From: Acidobacteriota bacterium
GTDB taxonomy: Bacteria > Acidobacteriota > Terriglobia > Terriglobales > Acidobacteriaceae
Direction: 5' to 3'
Assembly: GCA_021778315.1 (NCBI GenBank)
Contig: JAJYCQ010000041.1
Coordinates: 1-14,866 of the forward strand
DNA: 14,866 bases
Below the pieces are notes generated by a model, which had not been told where the DNA came from, made no database searches, and saw only the letters and a program-made list of their open reading frames with translations. The position numbers were made by a program, and so were the translations under genes. Of the stretch, positions 1 to 8,209 are shown piece by piece (position 1 is the stretch's first letter; each line of letters starts with the position of its first letter).

Positions 1-181
1 AGCGTCGAATGCCGCCAGCAGCTTGCATCTCAAATCATCCGAATATGCCTTCGCCATCCCTATCGATGTCGCGGTCCGTCAGAGCAATTATAGTGTACAC
101 CTGATAGAGAAATGCTCTAGCTCTCACTTCTGCATCGGACAGAGCACGCCTCACGCTGCAATCCCAGTATGGACTGTACAG

Positions 182-1027
182 GTGCGCGACCTCAGTCCCC
201 GTTTTCTCGACTTCTATCGAACAGCGATCGCTGACGACGCATCACCTGACAGGCGATGGGAACTTTGGAAGGAGAAATACGATTTTGCCGCCGTCCCGCC
301 GATTGCGGCTGGTCAGGCAATTGCCCGGCGATGGTTGGATGAAGCGTGGCCCAAATACCAAGCGAAACTTCCTAGAATTACAGCTGGAGCCGCAGACATT
401 GTCCCCTCGCCGCAAACAAAGCTGGCTGAAGTTATCTCCCTGCTTCACCCTTCGGACAGTGGTCAAGTTCAGGTAACGGTTTTTGTCGGCACCTTCCATC
501 ATGATGCGTTCGCAAGTGGGGAAATAAATGGGGTGTGGAGAATAGCGATTCCGCTTGAAGAATCCAATACGGAAATGGCACTTTCGATGACTCATGAGTT
601 CACTCATGCTGTTCAGAGATCAAGCGGGCGATGGGTGGGACAGACTGTAGGCGGAGCTATCTTCTCCGAGGGACTCGCCATGAGGGTAACCGAAAAGCTC
701 AATCCCGGTTTTCCGCCACAAACCTACACTACCAGCACGAAAGAATGGCTGGACACCTGCGCGGCGAAGCTGCCCGAAGTCTTCAACGATCTCGAAGGTC
801 ACCTGAATGATACGGGCGCTGAAGCGGTCAGCAAATTCACTTTGGCGAAGGGTGGGGCGGGATTCGACCGCGAGATATATTGCGCGGGCTGGCTTATCGT
901 AGGGCGCTTACTCAAAGAGGGCAGGAGCTTCTCTGCGCTTGCAAGTCTCCCGCAACCGGGAGCGGTCTCACTTGTTGCTGAACAGGTAAAGGAATGGCGT
1001 ACGAGCGAGTCAAACGGCACTCCTTAA
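182..1027 (+). CDS. Predicted zincin-type metalloprotease-like protein, apparently without signal peptide
   Basis: The protein carries a zinc-protease signature HEFTH (codons at 593-607) followed 21 residues later by a Glu in the sequence SEGLA (codon 668-670). That is the HExxH plus downstream Glu pattern of gluzincins, and it resembles the predicted Zn-dependent protease family DUF2268, in which an EGLA-like motif follows the HExxH helix. The substrate is unknown. The frame is open from the left edge of the window and a TTG at 23 would give 334 residues, but the first ~50 codons look unlike protein of this type. I chose GTG 182 because the stretch VRDLSPRFLDFY begins there; no good ribosome binding site precedes it. 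From memory, related acidobacterial proteins start with an export signal ahead of this motif, and none is visible here, so the gene may be 5'-truncated or decayed. It stands alone, 108 bases ahead of the next gene. Confidence 0.6.
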   Translation: MRDLSPRFLDFYRTAIADDASPDRRWELWKEKYDFAAVPPIAAGQAIARRWLDEAWPKYQAKLPRITAGAADIVPSPQTKLAEVISLLHPSDSGQVQVTVFVGTFHHDAFASGEINGVWRIAIPLEESNTEMALSMTHEFTHAVQRSSGRWVGQTVGGAIFSEGLAMRVTEKLNPGFPPQTYTTSTKEWLDTCAAKLPEVFNDLEGHLNDTGAEAVSKFTLAKGGAGFDREIYCAGWLIVGRLLKEGRSFSALASLPQPGAVSLVAEQVKEWRTSESNGTP

Positions 1028-1135
1028 TCAGTGGGACTTGGAAGAGCGCCCTACGTCGCTGCGCTAACTGATTTTCGGAAGGCGACGAAACTGATTCGAG
1101 ATCCATAGCGAAGAGAGTACACCGAGGATAAGTGA

Positions 1136-1354
1136 ATGATGGGAAGTCATCCTATAGAGTCACATTGGGAACATGCCCATCAATGTCAGGCGTGCGGGCA
1201 CACCGTGCGAATTGACGACATTAATGCCAAGGTAATTGCTACGGGTATCGTCACCTGCCCAAGGTGCGAAGCGTCCGGCCCGGTCAGCGTGAAGATCGTG
1301 GATGCAGTACAACTCTGGGAATCAAGTCGTCCATCACGTGAAAAGCGGCAATGA
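1136..1354 (+). CDS. Small zinc-ribbon protein (72 residues)
   Basis: A short protein with two CxxC knuckles, CQAC (Cys17, Cys20) and CPRC (Cys41, Cys44), separated by 20 residues. This is the layout of a zinc-ribbon fold that binds one Zn2+ through four cysteines. After the second knuckle comes a short beta-like stretch (SGPVSVKIVD) and a charged tail. I do not recognise a specific family and assign no function; such proteins often bind nucleic acid or a partner protein. The start at 1136 is supported by GAGGA at 1124-1128, 7 bases upstream; the second codon is also ATG. Its last 21 bases overlap the 3' end of the convergent LysR gene, so the two genes share their termini tail to tail. Confidence 0.65.
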   Translation: MMGSHPIESHWEHAHQCQACGHTVRIDDINAKVIATGIVTCPRCEASGPVSVKIVDAVQLWESSRPSREKRQ

Positions 1355-2287
1355 CATCTGATGATTCAGCCTCATGTGATTCAGTTTGCGCATGAAGGTC
1401 CGAAATAGCTCACTGATCGCCGGTGAGGGATTATCAGTACGAGAAATCAGCCGCGTACAGATCGTCAGCCGGGCATCATCCAGCGGCCTCATTGTGAGCC
1501 CGTCGCGTGCAATCCTGAGGGCTCCTGACTTTGGGATGATAACAATCCCTCCAGGATCGAGAAGAAGAGGCAAGCACTCCTCAGGGACCATAAAGTGCTG
1601 TACAGACGATGGCACAACGCGTGCTTCATCGGCGAGCTTCTGGAGTAAGTCATAAACAGGAGGATGGCTATTTCGCTGGAATAAGAGCCAGCGCCTTCGA
1701 GAAAGCTGTTCCAGATTGAGTGCCGGATACTGCGCCAACTGATCTTCTCGCGACATCACGACATAGAACGGCGACTTGTCGATTGCTACACCAGCTAGTT
1801 GGCCTGATTGCGGTGGCTCATTCACTACTGCAATATCAAGATCACCATTGAGTACATCGTGAGTAAGATCGCATGAAAATCCACTGGAGAGCTGCAAGTG
1901 CAGTCGGGGAAACAGCGGTAATCGGATCGCCCGAAGCATCGAGGTGAAGTAGGGATCAACATAAGGTGAGCGACCTACGTTAAGTACCAGCTCTGCCTCC
2001 TGCTGAGCAGCACGTGCCGCCTGCACCGCCCGCCCGGCGTGAAGAACGACGATCCGGGCCTCTTCCACATAAGCCTTTCCGGCTTCGGTCAAAGAGACAG
2101 TGTGGTGTGCCCGAACGAAGAGAAGAGCACCTAGGCTCTCCTCAAGTTCGCTGATGTATTTTGTGACAGCGGGCTGGCTGATATGGAGGCGCTTGGCAGC
2201 TCTGGAGAAGCTGAGCGTCTCTGCCACCGCGATGGCCGCTTCCATGTGTTTTAGGTCGATCCGGCGTTTTGCCTTGCTTCGGGCCAT
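1334..2287 (-). CDS. LysR-type transcriptional regulator
   Basis: A 317-residue DNA-binding regulator of normal length for the LysR family. The N-terminal winged helix-turn-helix lies at about residues 12-71 (LKHMEAAIAVAETLSFSRAA, then KRLHISQPAVTKYISELEE and the wing LTEAGKAYVEEAR). A linker helix rich in Ala and Gln follows, and a periplasmic-binding-protein-like effector domain starts near residue 97 (VLNVGRSPYVDPY) and includes the typical GDLDIAVV strand. The effector and the target genes cannot be read from the sequence. Members of this family usually act as tetramers and often control a divergent neighbour; here the divergent side is a 374-base gap before the excisionase-like gene. ATG 2287 is the start that keeps the whole HTH; the upstream GGGGGG run is only a weak ribosome binding site. 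The gene lies inside the putative island. Confidence 0.9.
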   Translation of the reverse strand: MARSKAKRRIDLKHMEAAIAVAETLSFSRAAKRLHISQPAVTKYISELEESLGALLFVRAHHTVSLTEAGKAYVEEARIVVLHAGRAVQAARAAQQEAELVLNVGRSPYVDPYFTSMLRAIRLPLFPRLHLQLSSGFSCDLTHDVLNGDLDIAVVNEPPQSGQLAGVAIDKSPFYVVMSREDQLAQYPALNLEQLSRRRWLLFQRNSHPPVYDLLQKLADEARVVPSSVQHFMVPEECLPLLLDPGGIVIIPKSGALRIARDGLTMRPLDDARLTICTRLISRTDNPSPAISELFRTFMRKLNHMRLNHQMSLPLFT

Positions 2288-2661
2288 GCCTACCCCCCAC
2301 TTGACACTCTGCCTGGGGACTCAGAGAGCCTGCCATGAGTAGTGGAAGGGCTCATCAGATAAATGGGAACGCAAAACTATCTTTGAAATCTTCTGGGAAG
2401 AGCTTATCCCTCATCAATAGTTTGACACATCTGCTTCCATTTCCGTGGCCCACAGGTCCAGCCTGCGTGGAAAGGACTATTACGTTTTGGAATAGTCGAC
2501 AAGCAAGTTGTGATTGGACATTTGCGTATCCCTGCGCCAATCGTAGTCAGCAAGCAGTATCCGAAGAATCAATAGCGGACTCACTTGGCAGAAGACCAAA
2601 CCTAACAAGTTGCCGCTTTGAAACTATGTGACGTTGCTTCGGCTTCAGAGGAGGCACAGCG
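2288..2661. other. Intergenic region between divergent LysR and excisionase-like genes
   Basis: This 374-base stretch separates the LysR start from the excisionase-like start and should hold both promoters and any LysR operator. An open frame at 2335-2631 has no recognisable composition or family and I do not call it. I found no convincing -35/-10 pair and no clear inverted repeat. The only firm signal is the ribosome binding site GAGGAGG at 2648-2654, 7 bases before ATG 2662. Confidence 0.5.
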
Positions 2662-2895
2662 ATGATGCACAGACCACCGGATCAGGAATTTGGGAGAAAG
2701 CCTGTACGAAGTGAGCCGTTCATTCCTGAGCCGCTGCTCGATACCGACCAAGCGGCAGCCATCATGCGAATACACCCCAAAACCCTCCAGCGGTATGCGC
2801 GTCAAGGAATCGTTCGGGGCTTCCAACTCGGCTCCATGTGGCGTTTCCGGGCCAGTGACATCGATCGCTGGATCACAGAACAGCTCGCAAGTTGA
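2662..2895 (+). CDS. Excisionase-family helix-turn-helix protein (MerR-like HTH_17)
   Basis: A 77-residue DNA-binding protein. Residues about 26-72 (LDTDQAAAIMRIHPKTLQRY, then ARQG, RGFQLGSMWRF and SDIDRWI) form the small winged-helix domain known as HTH_17 or the excisionase-family DNA-binding domain: a recognition helix, a wing centred on the G-x-x-W-R-F motif, and a closing D-I-x-x-W helix. Members next to integrases act as recombination directionality factors or as regulators of the integrase. It lies 77 bases upstream of the integrase on the same strand, so the two are probably cotranscribed. GAGGAGG at 2648-2654 supports ATG 2662; a second ATG at 2665 is also possible. The first 25 residues are a variable, polar extension. 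Role as excisionase is inferred from position and family, not shown. Confidence 0.8.
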   Translation: MMHRPPDQEFGRKPVRSEPFIPEPLLDTDQAAAIMRIHPKTLQRYARQGIVRGFQLGSMWRFRASDIDRWITEQLAS

Positions 2896-2972
2896 GTTTT
2901 CACTAGACCTCTGCCCGGCGCAGCGATAGCCTTGAATCAAGCCACCTGTTGCGCCGGGGACCAGGAGTAGAT

Positions 2973-4175
2973 ATGCCAAGGCGTACACGGTATCAGCAAG
3001 GAAGCGTGCAGCGTAGCAAGCGGCAGAAGGGGCCTGATGTTTGGGTCTTCCGCTGGAGAGAGATTGGGCCGGACGGTCAGAATTTGCAGCGCAAAGCTGT
3101 GATCGGCACCACCATCACTCTTCCATCGGAAGCAGCAGCCCTGAAAGCCGCCAACGCGTTGCGCATCGACGCCAACCAACAAACCCCGCGGGCGGTGAGC
3201 TGCCCGAGTACGATAGCGGAGCTGATCGGGCACTATCGGTTGAAAGAGTTGACCGAAGACGAGCAGGGACGTAAAGCGCACTCGACACGAGCCGGCTACG
3301 AATGCTATCTGAACGGCTGGATTCTTCCACGGTGGGGCGACCACCGCTTGCAGCAGGTCAAGTCTGTTGCCGTGGAAGAGTGGTTAGGCAGCATTCAGCG
3401 GGCACGAGGGACAAAAGCGAAGATTCGGAACATCATGAGCGCTCTGTTCAGTCACGCGATGCGGTACGAGTGGACGGATAAAAATCCGATCAAGCTCGTG
3501 CGCCAAAGCGCCAAAAGGGAGCGAATCCCCGATGTACTCGAATTGCACGAACTTCAGGTTCTTCTGGCGAAGCTCGCCGTGCGGGAGCGGACCCTGGTTC
3601 TACTCGACGCGGCGACGGGCCTTCGGGTCAGTGAGCTTCTCGCATTGAAGTGGGACGACATTGATTTCGAGAACCTGGAGATTCGCGTCACCGAGTCGAT
3701 CTGGCATCAGGTGATGGGCGTCTGCAAAACAGAAGCGTCGGCCAGGCCGGTCCCGATGGACAGCTACATGGCCGAGGATCTTCTGCGTTGGAGAAAGACG
3801 TGCGCCTATCCGATGGAGTCCGATTGGGTCTTCGCCAGCCCGACCATGAAAGGCACACAGCCCTATTGGCCGGACAACCTCATGAAGCGACATATCAAGC
3901 CAGCGGCCAAAGCGGCTGGTATCCACAAGAACATCGGTTGGCACACCTTCCGCCATTCCTTCGGCACACTGCTGAAGGCCAACGGGGAAGACGTAAAGAC
4001 CGTCCAGGAGCTTTTGCGGCACGCCAACAGCAAGATCACGCTCGACGTTTACACGCAGGCCGTGAACTCGCACAAGCGGGCAGCACAGAGCAAGGTTGTT
4101 CAGATGATGGTGCCCGGCGTGGGCACAAACGTGGGCACACAGCAAAAACAGGCACGAACGGGCACAGAAGCGTAA
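2973..4175 (+). CDS. Tyrosine recombinase / site-specific integrase
   Basis: A 400-residue phage-type integrase that would catalyse recombination between a circular element and a chromosomal attachment site. The N-terminus (RYQQGSVQRSKR...DVWVFRWRE) resembles an arm-type DNA-binding domain, followed by a SAM-like core-binding domain at about residues 85-180. The catalytic residues are all present: Arg218 (ATGLRVSELL), Lys252 (CKTEASAR), His324 and Arg327 (HTFRH), His350 (LLRHANS) and the nucleophile Tyr360 (LDVYTQ). I chose ATG 2973 because AGGAG at 2963-2967 precedes it; a TTG at 2949 would add 8 residues without such a site. The stop lies 89 bases from the CCA end of tRNA-Asp, which is the usual place for an integrase that targets the tRNA 3' end. 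The enzyme appears intact. Repeated GGGCAC motifs lie in its last codons. Confidence 0.93.
   Translation: MPRRTRYQQGSVQRSKRQKGPDVWVFRWREIGPDGQNLQRKAVIGTTITLPSEAAALKAANALRIDANQQTPRAVSCPSTIAELIGHYRLKELTEDEQGRKAHSTRAGYECYLNGWILPRWGDHRLQQVKSVAVEEWLGSIQRARGTKAKIRNIMSALFSHAMRYEWTDKNPIKLVRQSAKRERIPDVLELHELQVLLAKLAVRERTLVLLDAATGLRVSELLALKWDDIDFENLEIRVTESIWHQVMGVCKTEASARPVPMDSYMAEDLLRWRKTCAYPMESDWVFASPTMKGTQPYWPDNLMKRHIKPAAKAAGIHKNIGWHTFRHSFGTLLKANGEDVKTVQELLRHANSKITLDVYTQAVNSHKRAAQSKVVQMMVPGVGTNVGTQQKQARTGTEA
4110..4166. repeat. GTGGGCACA direct repeats at the integrase 3' end
   Basis: GTGGGCACA occurs at 4119-4127 and again at 4131-4139 (12-base period). A related GGGCACA lies at 4160-4166, GGCAC at 4151-4155, and an inverted GTGCCC at 4110-4115. 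The repeats are translated as part of the integrase tail (repeated Gly-Thr). Their closeness to the putative attachment site makes integrase or excisionase arm-binding sites a possibility; this is inference. Confidence 0.4.
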
Positions 4176-4264
4176 TCGTTGGGCGATTCGCTATTGTGAC
4201 CTTAATGTGTCCTGATTTGCTTGTCACTTAGGTCCCATATATTCCGTAAGTTCTTTGGAATGTA

Positions 4265-4843
<579 letters not shown>

Positions 4844-5857
4844 ATGTTCGCGTGTCATGGCTTGTACGACCTTGCCGTCATCGTATCGTCGGCTACTGGC
4901 GATAATCCGACCAATATCTTTGCCCCTGTGGGGACGCCTGCGCAATCGGTTTTTGGATTGTCGATGCTGGTGCTCTGGATCACGGGCATGATTTTTGTGC
5001 TGGTGGCGGGCATCCTGCTGTATGTTCTGGTGCGCTATCGATCGCGAGCTGCGGACGGTGCGACCGAGCAGGAGCCTCCGCAGATCTATGGAAGCAATCA
5101 GATTGAGTTGGCCTGGACGGTGATTCCAATCCTGATTGTGGTGATGCTGTTCCTGGCAACGGCACGAGTGATTTATACGACGGAGCATGCACCGAAGCCT
5201 TCGAACGCTTTGGACGTGACCGTGATCGGGCACCAGTTCTGGTGGGAGTATAGCTATCCGGCGCTGGGAGTGGTGACGGCGAATGAGCTGCATGTTCCGG
5301 TGAGCGATCCGAAGCACATGTTGCCTACCTACCTGAGGATGTCGTCGGCGGACACGGACCATAGCTTCTGGGTGCCTCGGCTTGCGGGGAAGACAGACGT
5401 GATTCCGAACCGGGTGAATACGATGTGGATCGATCCCCAGGAGACGGGACTGTACCTGGGACAGTGTGCGCAATATTGTGGGGTGCAGCACGCGAAGATG
5501 CTGATACGCGTTTATGTCGACACTCCGGCGGCGTTTGACGCGTGGGTTGCACATCAGCGACAGCCGGCGGTGGAGGACTCGAGTGTGGCGGAGGGGCGAG
5601 CGGTGTTTGAGCACAACGCTTGTATTAGCTGCCACACGATTCGAGGTACGGTGGCTACTGGCCGGTTTGGTCCTGATCTGACGCATGTGGCGAGCCGTGA
5701 CACGATCGCGTCGGGAGCTGTGCCAAATACTCCGGCAAATATACGCAGCTTTGTGGATAACCCAGAGAACTTTAAACCGGGGGTACTGATGCCTCCGATG
5801 CACCTCGACAGCCATGATCTTGATGCTGTCACAGCGTACCTGACCACGCTGAAGTAG
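4844..5857 (+). CDS. coxB: Cytochrome c oxidase subunit II with fused cytochrome c domain (caa3 type)
   Basis: Subunit II receives electrons at the binuclear CuA centre on the outer face of the membrane and passes them to subunit I. Two membrane helices lie at about residues 35-60 and 88-112, followed by the cupredoxin domain with the HQFWWEYSYP segment. CuA ligands are His173, Cys208, Cys212, His216 and Met219 (CAQYCGVQHAKM). The residue between the cysteines is Gln210, where most A-type oxidases have Glu. A C-terminal cytochrome c domain carries CISCH (Cys260, Cys263, His264) with Met316 (GVLMPPM) as the likely sixth ligand, making this a caa3-type enzyme that carries its own electron-entry haem. 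The 337-residue length suits that fusion. GGAGA at 4836-4840 supports ATG 4844. It is the first gene of the operon and lies 20 bases ahead of coxA. Confidence 0.95.
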   Translation: MFACHGLYDLAVIVSSATGDNPTNIFAPVGTPAQSVFGLSMLVLWITGMIFVLVAGILLYVLVRYRSRAADGATEQEPPQIYGSNQIELAWTVIPILIVVMLFLATARVIYTTEHAPKPSNALDVTVIGHQFWWEYSYPALGVVTANELHVPVSDPKHMLPTYLRMSSADTDHSFWVPRLAGKTDVIPNRVNTMWIDPQETGLYLGQCAQYCGVQHAKMLIRVYVDTPAAFDAWVAHQRQPAVEDSSVAEGRAVFEHNACISCHTIRGTVATGRFGPDLTHVASRDTIASGAVPNTPANIRSFVDNPENFKPGVLMPPMHLDSHDLDAVTAYLTTLK

Positions 5858-5877
5858 AGCGTCAAGGAAGGAACACG

Positions 5878-7599
5878 ATGGCCACACAAACGCCTGCAAC
5901 GGAAGTACTCGATCTCACCGTGGAGAAGACCCCGCAACGCCGGTGGCTTGAGGTTCTGCATGACTGGGTGACGACGGTAGACCACAAGAAGATTGGCCTG
6001 ATGTATATCGGGTACGCACTATTTTTTCTGGTAGTGGCTGGGTTTGAAGCGCTGTTGATGCGCATTCAATTGGCGATTCCGAACAATCATTTCGTATCGC
6101 CGCAGGTGTTCAACCGGCTGTTCACGATGCATGGAACGACGATGGTGTTTTTCGTTGGCATGCCGATTTTGTTTGGATTTGGGAACTACCTTATCCCGCT
6201 GATGATTGGGGCGAGGGATATGGCGTTTCCTCGGCTGAATGCATTCAGCTTCTGGATATCGGCCTTTGGTGGCTTGCTGCTGTACTTCAGCTACTTCGGC
6301 GGGAGCGGCCTTTATGGGGCGGGAAGCGCACCGGATGTTGGCTGGTTTGCGTATGCTCCTCTTACAGCGCAGGTATTTTCGCCTGGCCATAGCACAGACT
6401 ACTGGACGCTGTCGCTACTGTTGACGGGCATTGGGACGATCGGGACGTCGTTGAATATTGTCGCGACAGCGATTTGCATGCGCTGCCCGGGCATGAAGAT
6501 GAGCCGGTTGCCACTGCTGGTCTGGCTGTATCTGGTTACGTCTTGCATGGTGTTCGTGGCCGTGAGCCCGCTTACCGCGGCGCAGATTATGTTGATGCTT
6601 GACCGCTACCTGGGATCGCATTTTTTCGATACGCAGGCGGGCGGATCAGCGGTGTTGTGGATGCACTTCTTCTGGATCTTCGGGCATCCGGAGGTGTACA
6701 TCCTGATCCTGCCGGCGTTTGCATTTGCCAATGAGATCATTCCTGTCTTTTCGCGCAAGGCGATCTTTGGATATCCGGCGATGGTCGCGGCCTCGGTGGG
6801 GATTGGCTTCATAAGCCTGAGCGTGTGGGCGCATCACATGTTCTCGGTTGGAATGGGCCCTGGGGCAAACACGTTCTTTGTGCTGGCTACGATGGCTGTC
6901 TCTGTGCCGACAGGGATCAAGATTTTCAATTGGCTGGCGACGCTTTGGGGTGGAAAGATTCGGTTCACCGTGGCGATGATGTTCGCTGTCGGGTTCCTGT
7001 TTCAGTTTCTGATTGCGGGACTGACGGGGATTATGCTGTCGGTTGCGCCGTTTGACTGGCAGTTGACCGGATCGTACTTCGTCGTAGCGCACTTCCATTA
7101 CGTGTTGGTCGGGGCGATTCTGTTCATGCTGTTTTCGGCGTTTTATTACTGGTATCCGAAGATGAGCGGACGCATGTTGAGCGAGACGATGGGTAAGTGG
7201 CACTTCTGGCTGTTCCTGATTGGATTTCATCTGACGTTTGACTTTATGCATGTGCCGGGACTGCTGGGTATGCCGCGACGGATCTATACCTACGAGGCGG
7301 ACAGAGGATGGATGATCTGGAATATGATTGTCTCGAGTGGGGCTATTTTCCAAACGATTGCGACGCTGTTGTTTGTGTACAACATGGTCTGGTCGTACTT
7401 CAAAGGGGCGGTGGCTGGAGCCGATCCGTGGGATGCGTGGACGCTGGAGTGGTCGACGACTTCTCCACCGGCTACGTATAACTTCGCGAAGATTCCGAGC
7501 GTTGCGAGCCGGCGTCCGCTATGGGATTTGAAGCATCCGGAAGATCCTGACAGCCACTACGAGACGACTGTTATGCCTGGGGACGAGGAGAGACCGTGA
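5878..7599 (+). CDS. coxA: Cytochrome c oxidase subunit I (haem-copper oxygen reductase, A1 type)
   Basis: The catalytic subunit reduces O2 to water at a haem a3-CuB site and pumps protons. All metal ligands are visible: His85 (TMHGTT) and His407 for the low-spin haem, His405 for haem a3 (VAHFHYV), and His270, His319 and His320 for CuB. Tyr274 in GHPEVY is positioned for the His-Tyr cross-link. Glu272 in the same motif, the Asp in GARDMAFPRLN, and the Lys in PTGIKIFNW are the key residues of the D and K proton channels, which places it in the A1 subgroup. About 12 membrane helices fit the 573 residues, and the C-terminus has the typical ADPWDAWTLEW motif. AAGGAAGGA at 5864-5872 supports ATG 5878. 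The stop codon overlaps the GTG start of coxC (GTGA). Confidence 0.98.
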   Translation: MATQTPATEVLDLTVEKTPQRRWLEVLHDWVTTVDHKKIGLMYIGYALFFLVVAGFEALLMRIQLAIPNNHFVSPQVFNRLFTMHGTTMVFFVGMPILFGFGNYLIPLMIGARDMAFPRLNAFSFWISAFGGLLLYFSYFGGSGLYGAGSAPDVGWFAYAPLTAQVFSPGHSTDYWTLSLLLTGIGTIGTSLNIVATAICMRCPGMKMSRLPLLVWLYLVTSCMVFVAVSPLTAAQIMLMLDRYLGSHFFDTQAGGSAVLWMHFFWIFGHPEVYILILPAFAFANEIIPVFSRKAIFGYPAMVAASVGIGFISLSVWAHHMFSVGMGPGANTFFVLATMAVSVPTGIKIFNWLATLWGGKIRFTVAMMFAVGFLFQFLIAGLTGIMLSVAPFDWQLTGSYFVVAHFHYVLVGAILFMLFSAFYYWYPKMSGRMLSETMGKWHFWLFLIGFHLTFDFMHVPGLLGMPRRIYTYEADRGWMIWNMIVSSGAIFQTIATLLFVYNMVWSYFKGAVAGADPWDAWTLEWSTTSPPATYNFAKIPSVASRRPLWDLKHPEDPDSHYETTVMPGDEERP

Positions 7600-8192
7600 T
7601 CGAAGCTGCAGTGATTCCGAACAGCCCGAATGAAAGATGGGAGTTGCCCTCCCGCGGTGTGGTGGCGATGGTGTGCCTGATTGCGGCAGAGGCCTCGATC
7701 TTCATCATTTTCGTGGTGGCGTATGTGTTTTATATCGGCAAGAGCGTGAGCGGACCGACGCCGAAAGATGTACTTACGCTGCCTGTGTTCACGACGATTT
7801 GCCTGCTATCGAGCAGCCTGACGGTGCATGCAGCCGTTTCTGCACTGCGGCAAAGTAAGAGAAATCTGTGCTCGATGTGGCTGGCGGCTACGGTACTGCT
7901 GGGAGGGACCTTTCTGGCTGGAACGGCTCGCGAGTGGTACGAACTTATTTATCACGATGGGTTGACGATTCAGACGAACTTGTTTGGGACTACGTTCTAT
8001 TCGCTGGTGGGGCTGCATGCGACGCATGTGATTGTCGGGCTGATCATGCTGATGCTGGCGCTGGGATTTTCGTTGAATGGTGCGATGACTCATGAGCATA
8101 GCGAGAAGCTTGAAGTGCTGTCGTTGTACTGGCACTTCGTGGATGCGGTCTGGGTTGTGGTGTTTCTGGTTGTGTATGTGTTGGGCCGATGA
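7596..8192 (+). CDS. coxC: Cytochrome c oxidase subunit III
   Basis: A 198-residue membrane protein of the short, five-helix subunit III type. It supports stable proton uptake and assembly of subunit I and has no redox centre. Diagnostic segments are AAEASIFIIF in the first helix, GTTFYSLVGLHATHVIVGL in the fourth and YWHFVDAVWVVVF in the last. The start is GTG 7596, which overlaps the coxA stop by 4 bases, with a GAGGAGAGA ribosome binding site just before it; such coupling suggests equal production of the two subunits. The stop codon in turn overlaps a possible ATG of the next gene (ATGA at 8189-8192). Confidence 0.95.
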   Translation: MIEAAVIPNSPNERWELPSRGVVAMVCLIAAEASIFIIFVVAYVFYIGKSVSGPTPKDVLTLPVFTTICLLSSSLTVHAAVSALRQSKRNLCSMWLAATVLLGGTFLAGTAREWYELIYHDGLTIQTNLFGTTFYSLVGLHATHVIVGLIMLMLALGFSLNGAMTHEHSEKLEVLSLYWHFVDAVWVVVFLVVYVLGR

Positions 8193-8198
8193 GCCAAG

Positions 8199-8206
8199 AA
8201 GGAGGT
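8199..8206 (+). promoter_or_regulatory. Strong ribosome binding site AAGGAGGT deciding a GTG start
   Basis: AAGGAGGT is a full match to the anti-Shine-Dalgarno sequence and sits 3 bases before GTG 8210. It lies downstream of the competing ATG at 8189, so it can only serve the GTG. This favours 8210 as the true start of the membrane protein gene, though coupling through the ATGA overlap at 8189 is also possible. Confidence 0.65.
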
Positions 8207-8209
8207 ACT

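Noticed and set aside
2335..2631. 98-codon open frame between the LysR and excisionase-like genes
   Set aside because: No ribosome binding site, no recognisable motif and irregular composition; it occupies the region where both divergent promoters must lie.
2949..2972. Extension of the integrase to TTG 2949
   Set aside because: The AGGAG at 2963-2967 would lie inside the extension and points to ATG 2973; the added residues are not typical of the family.
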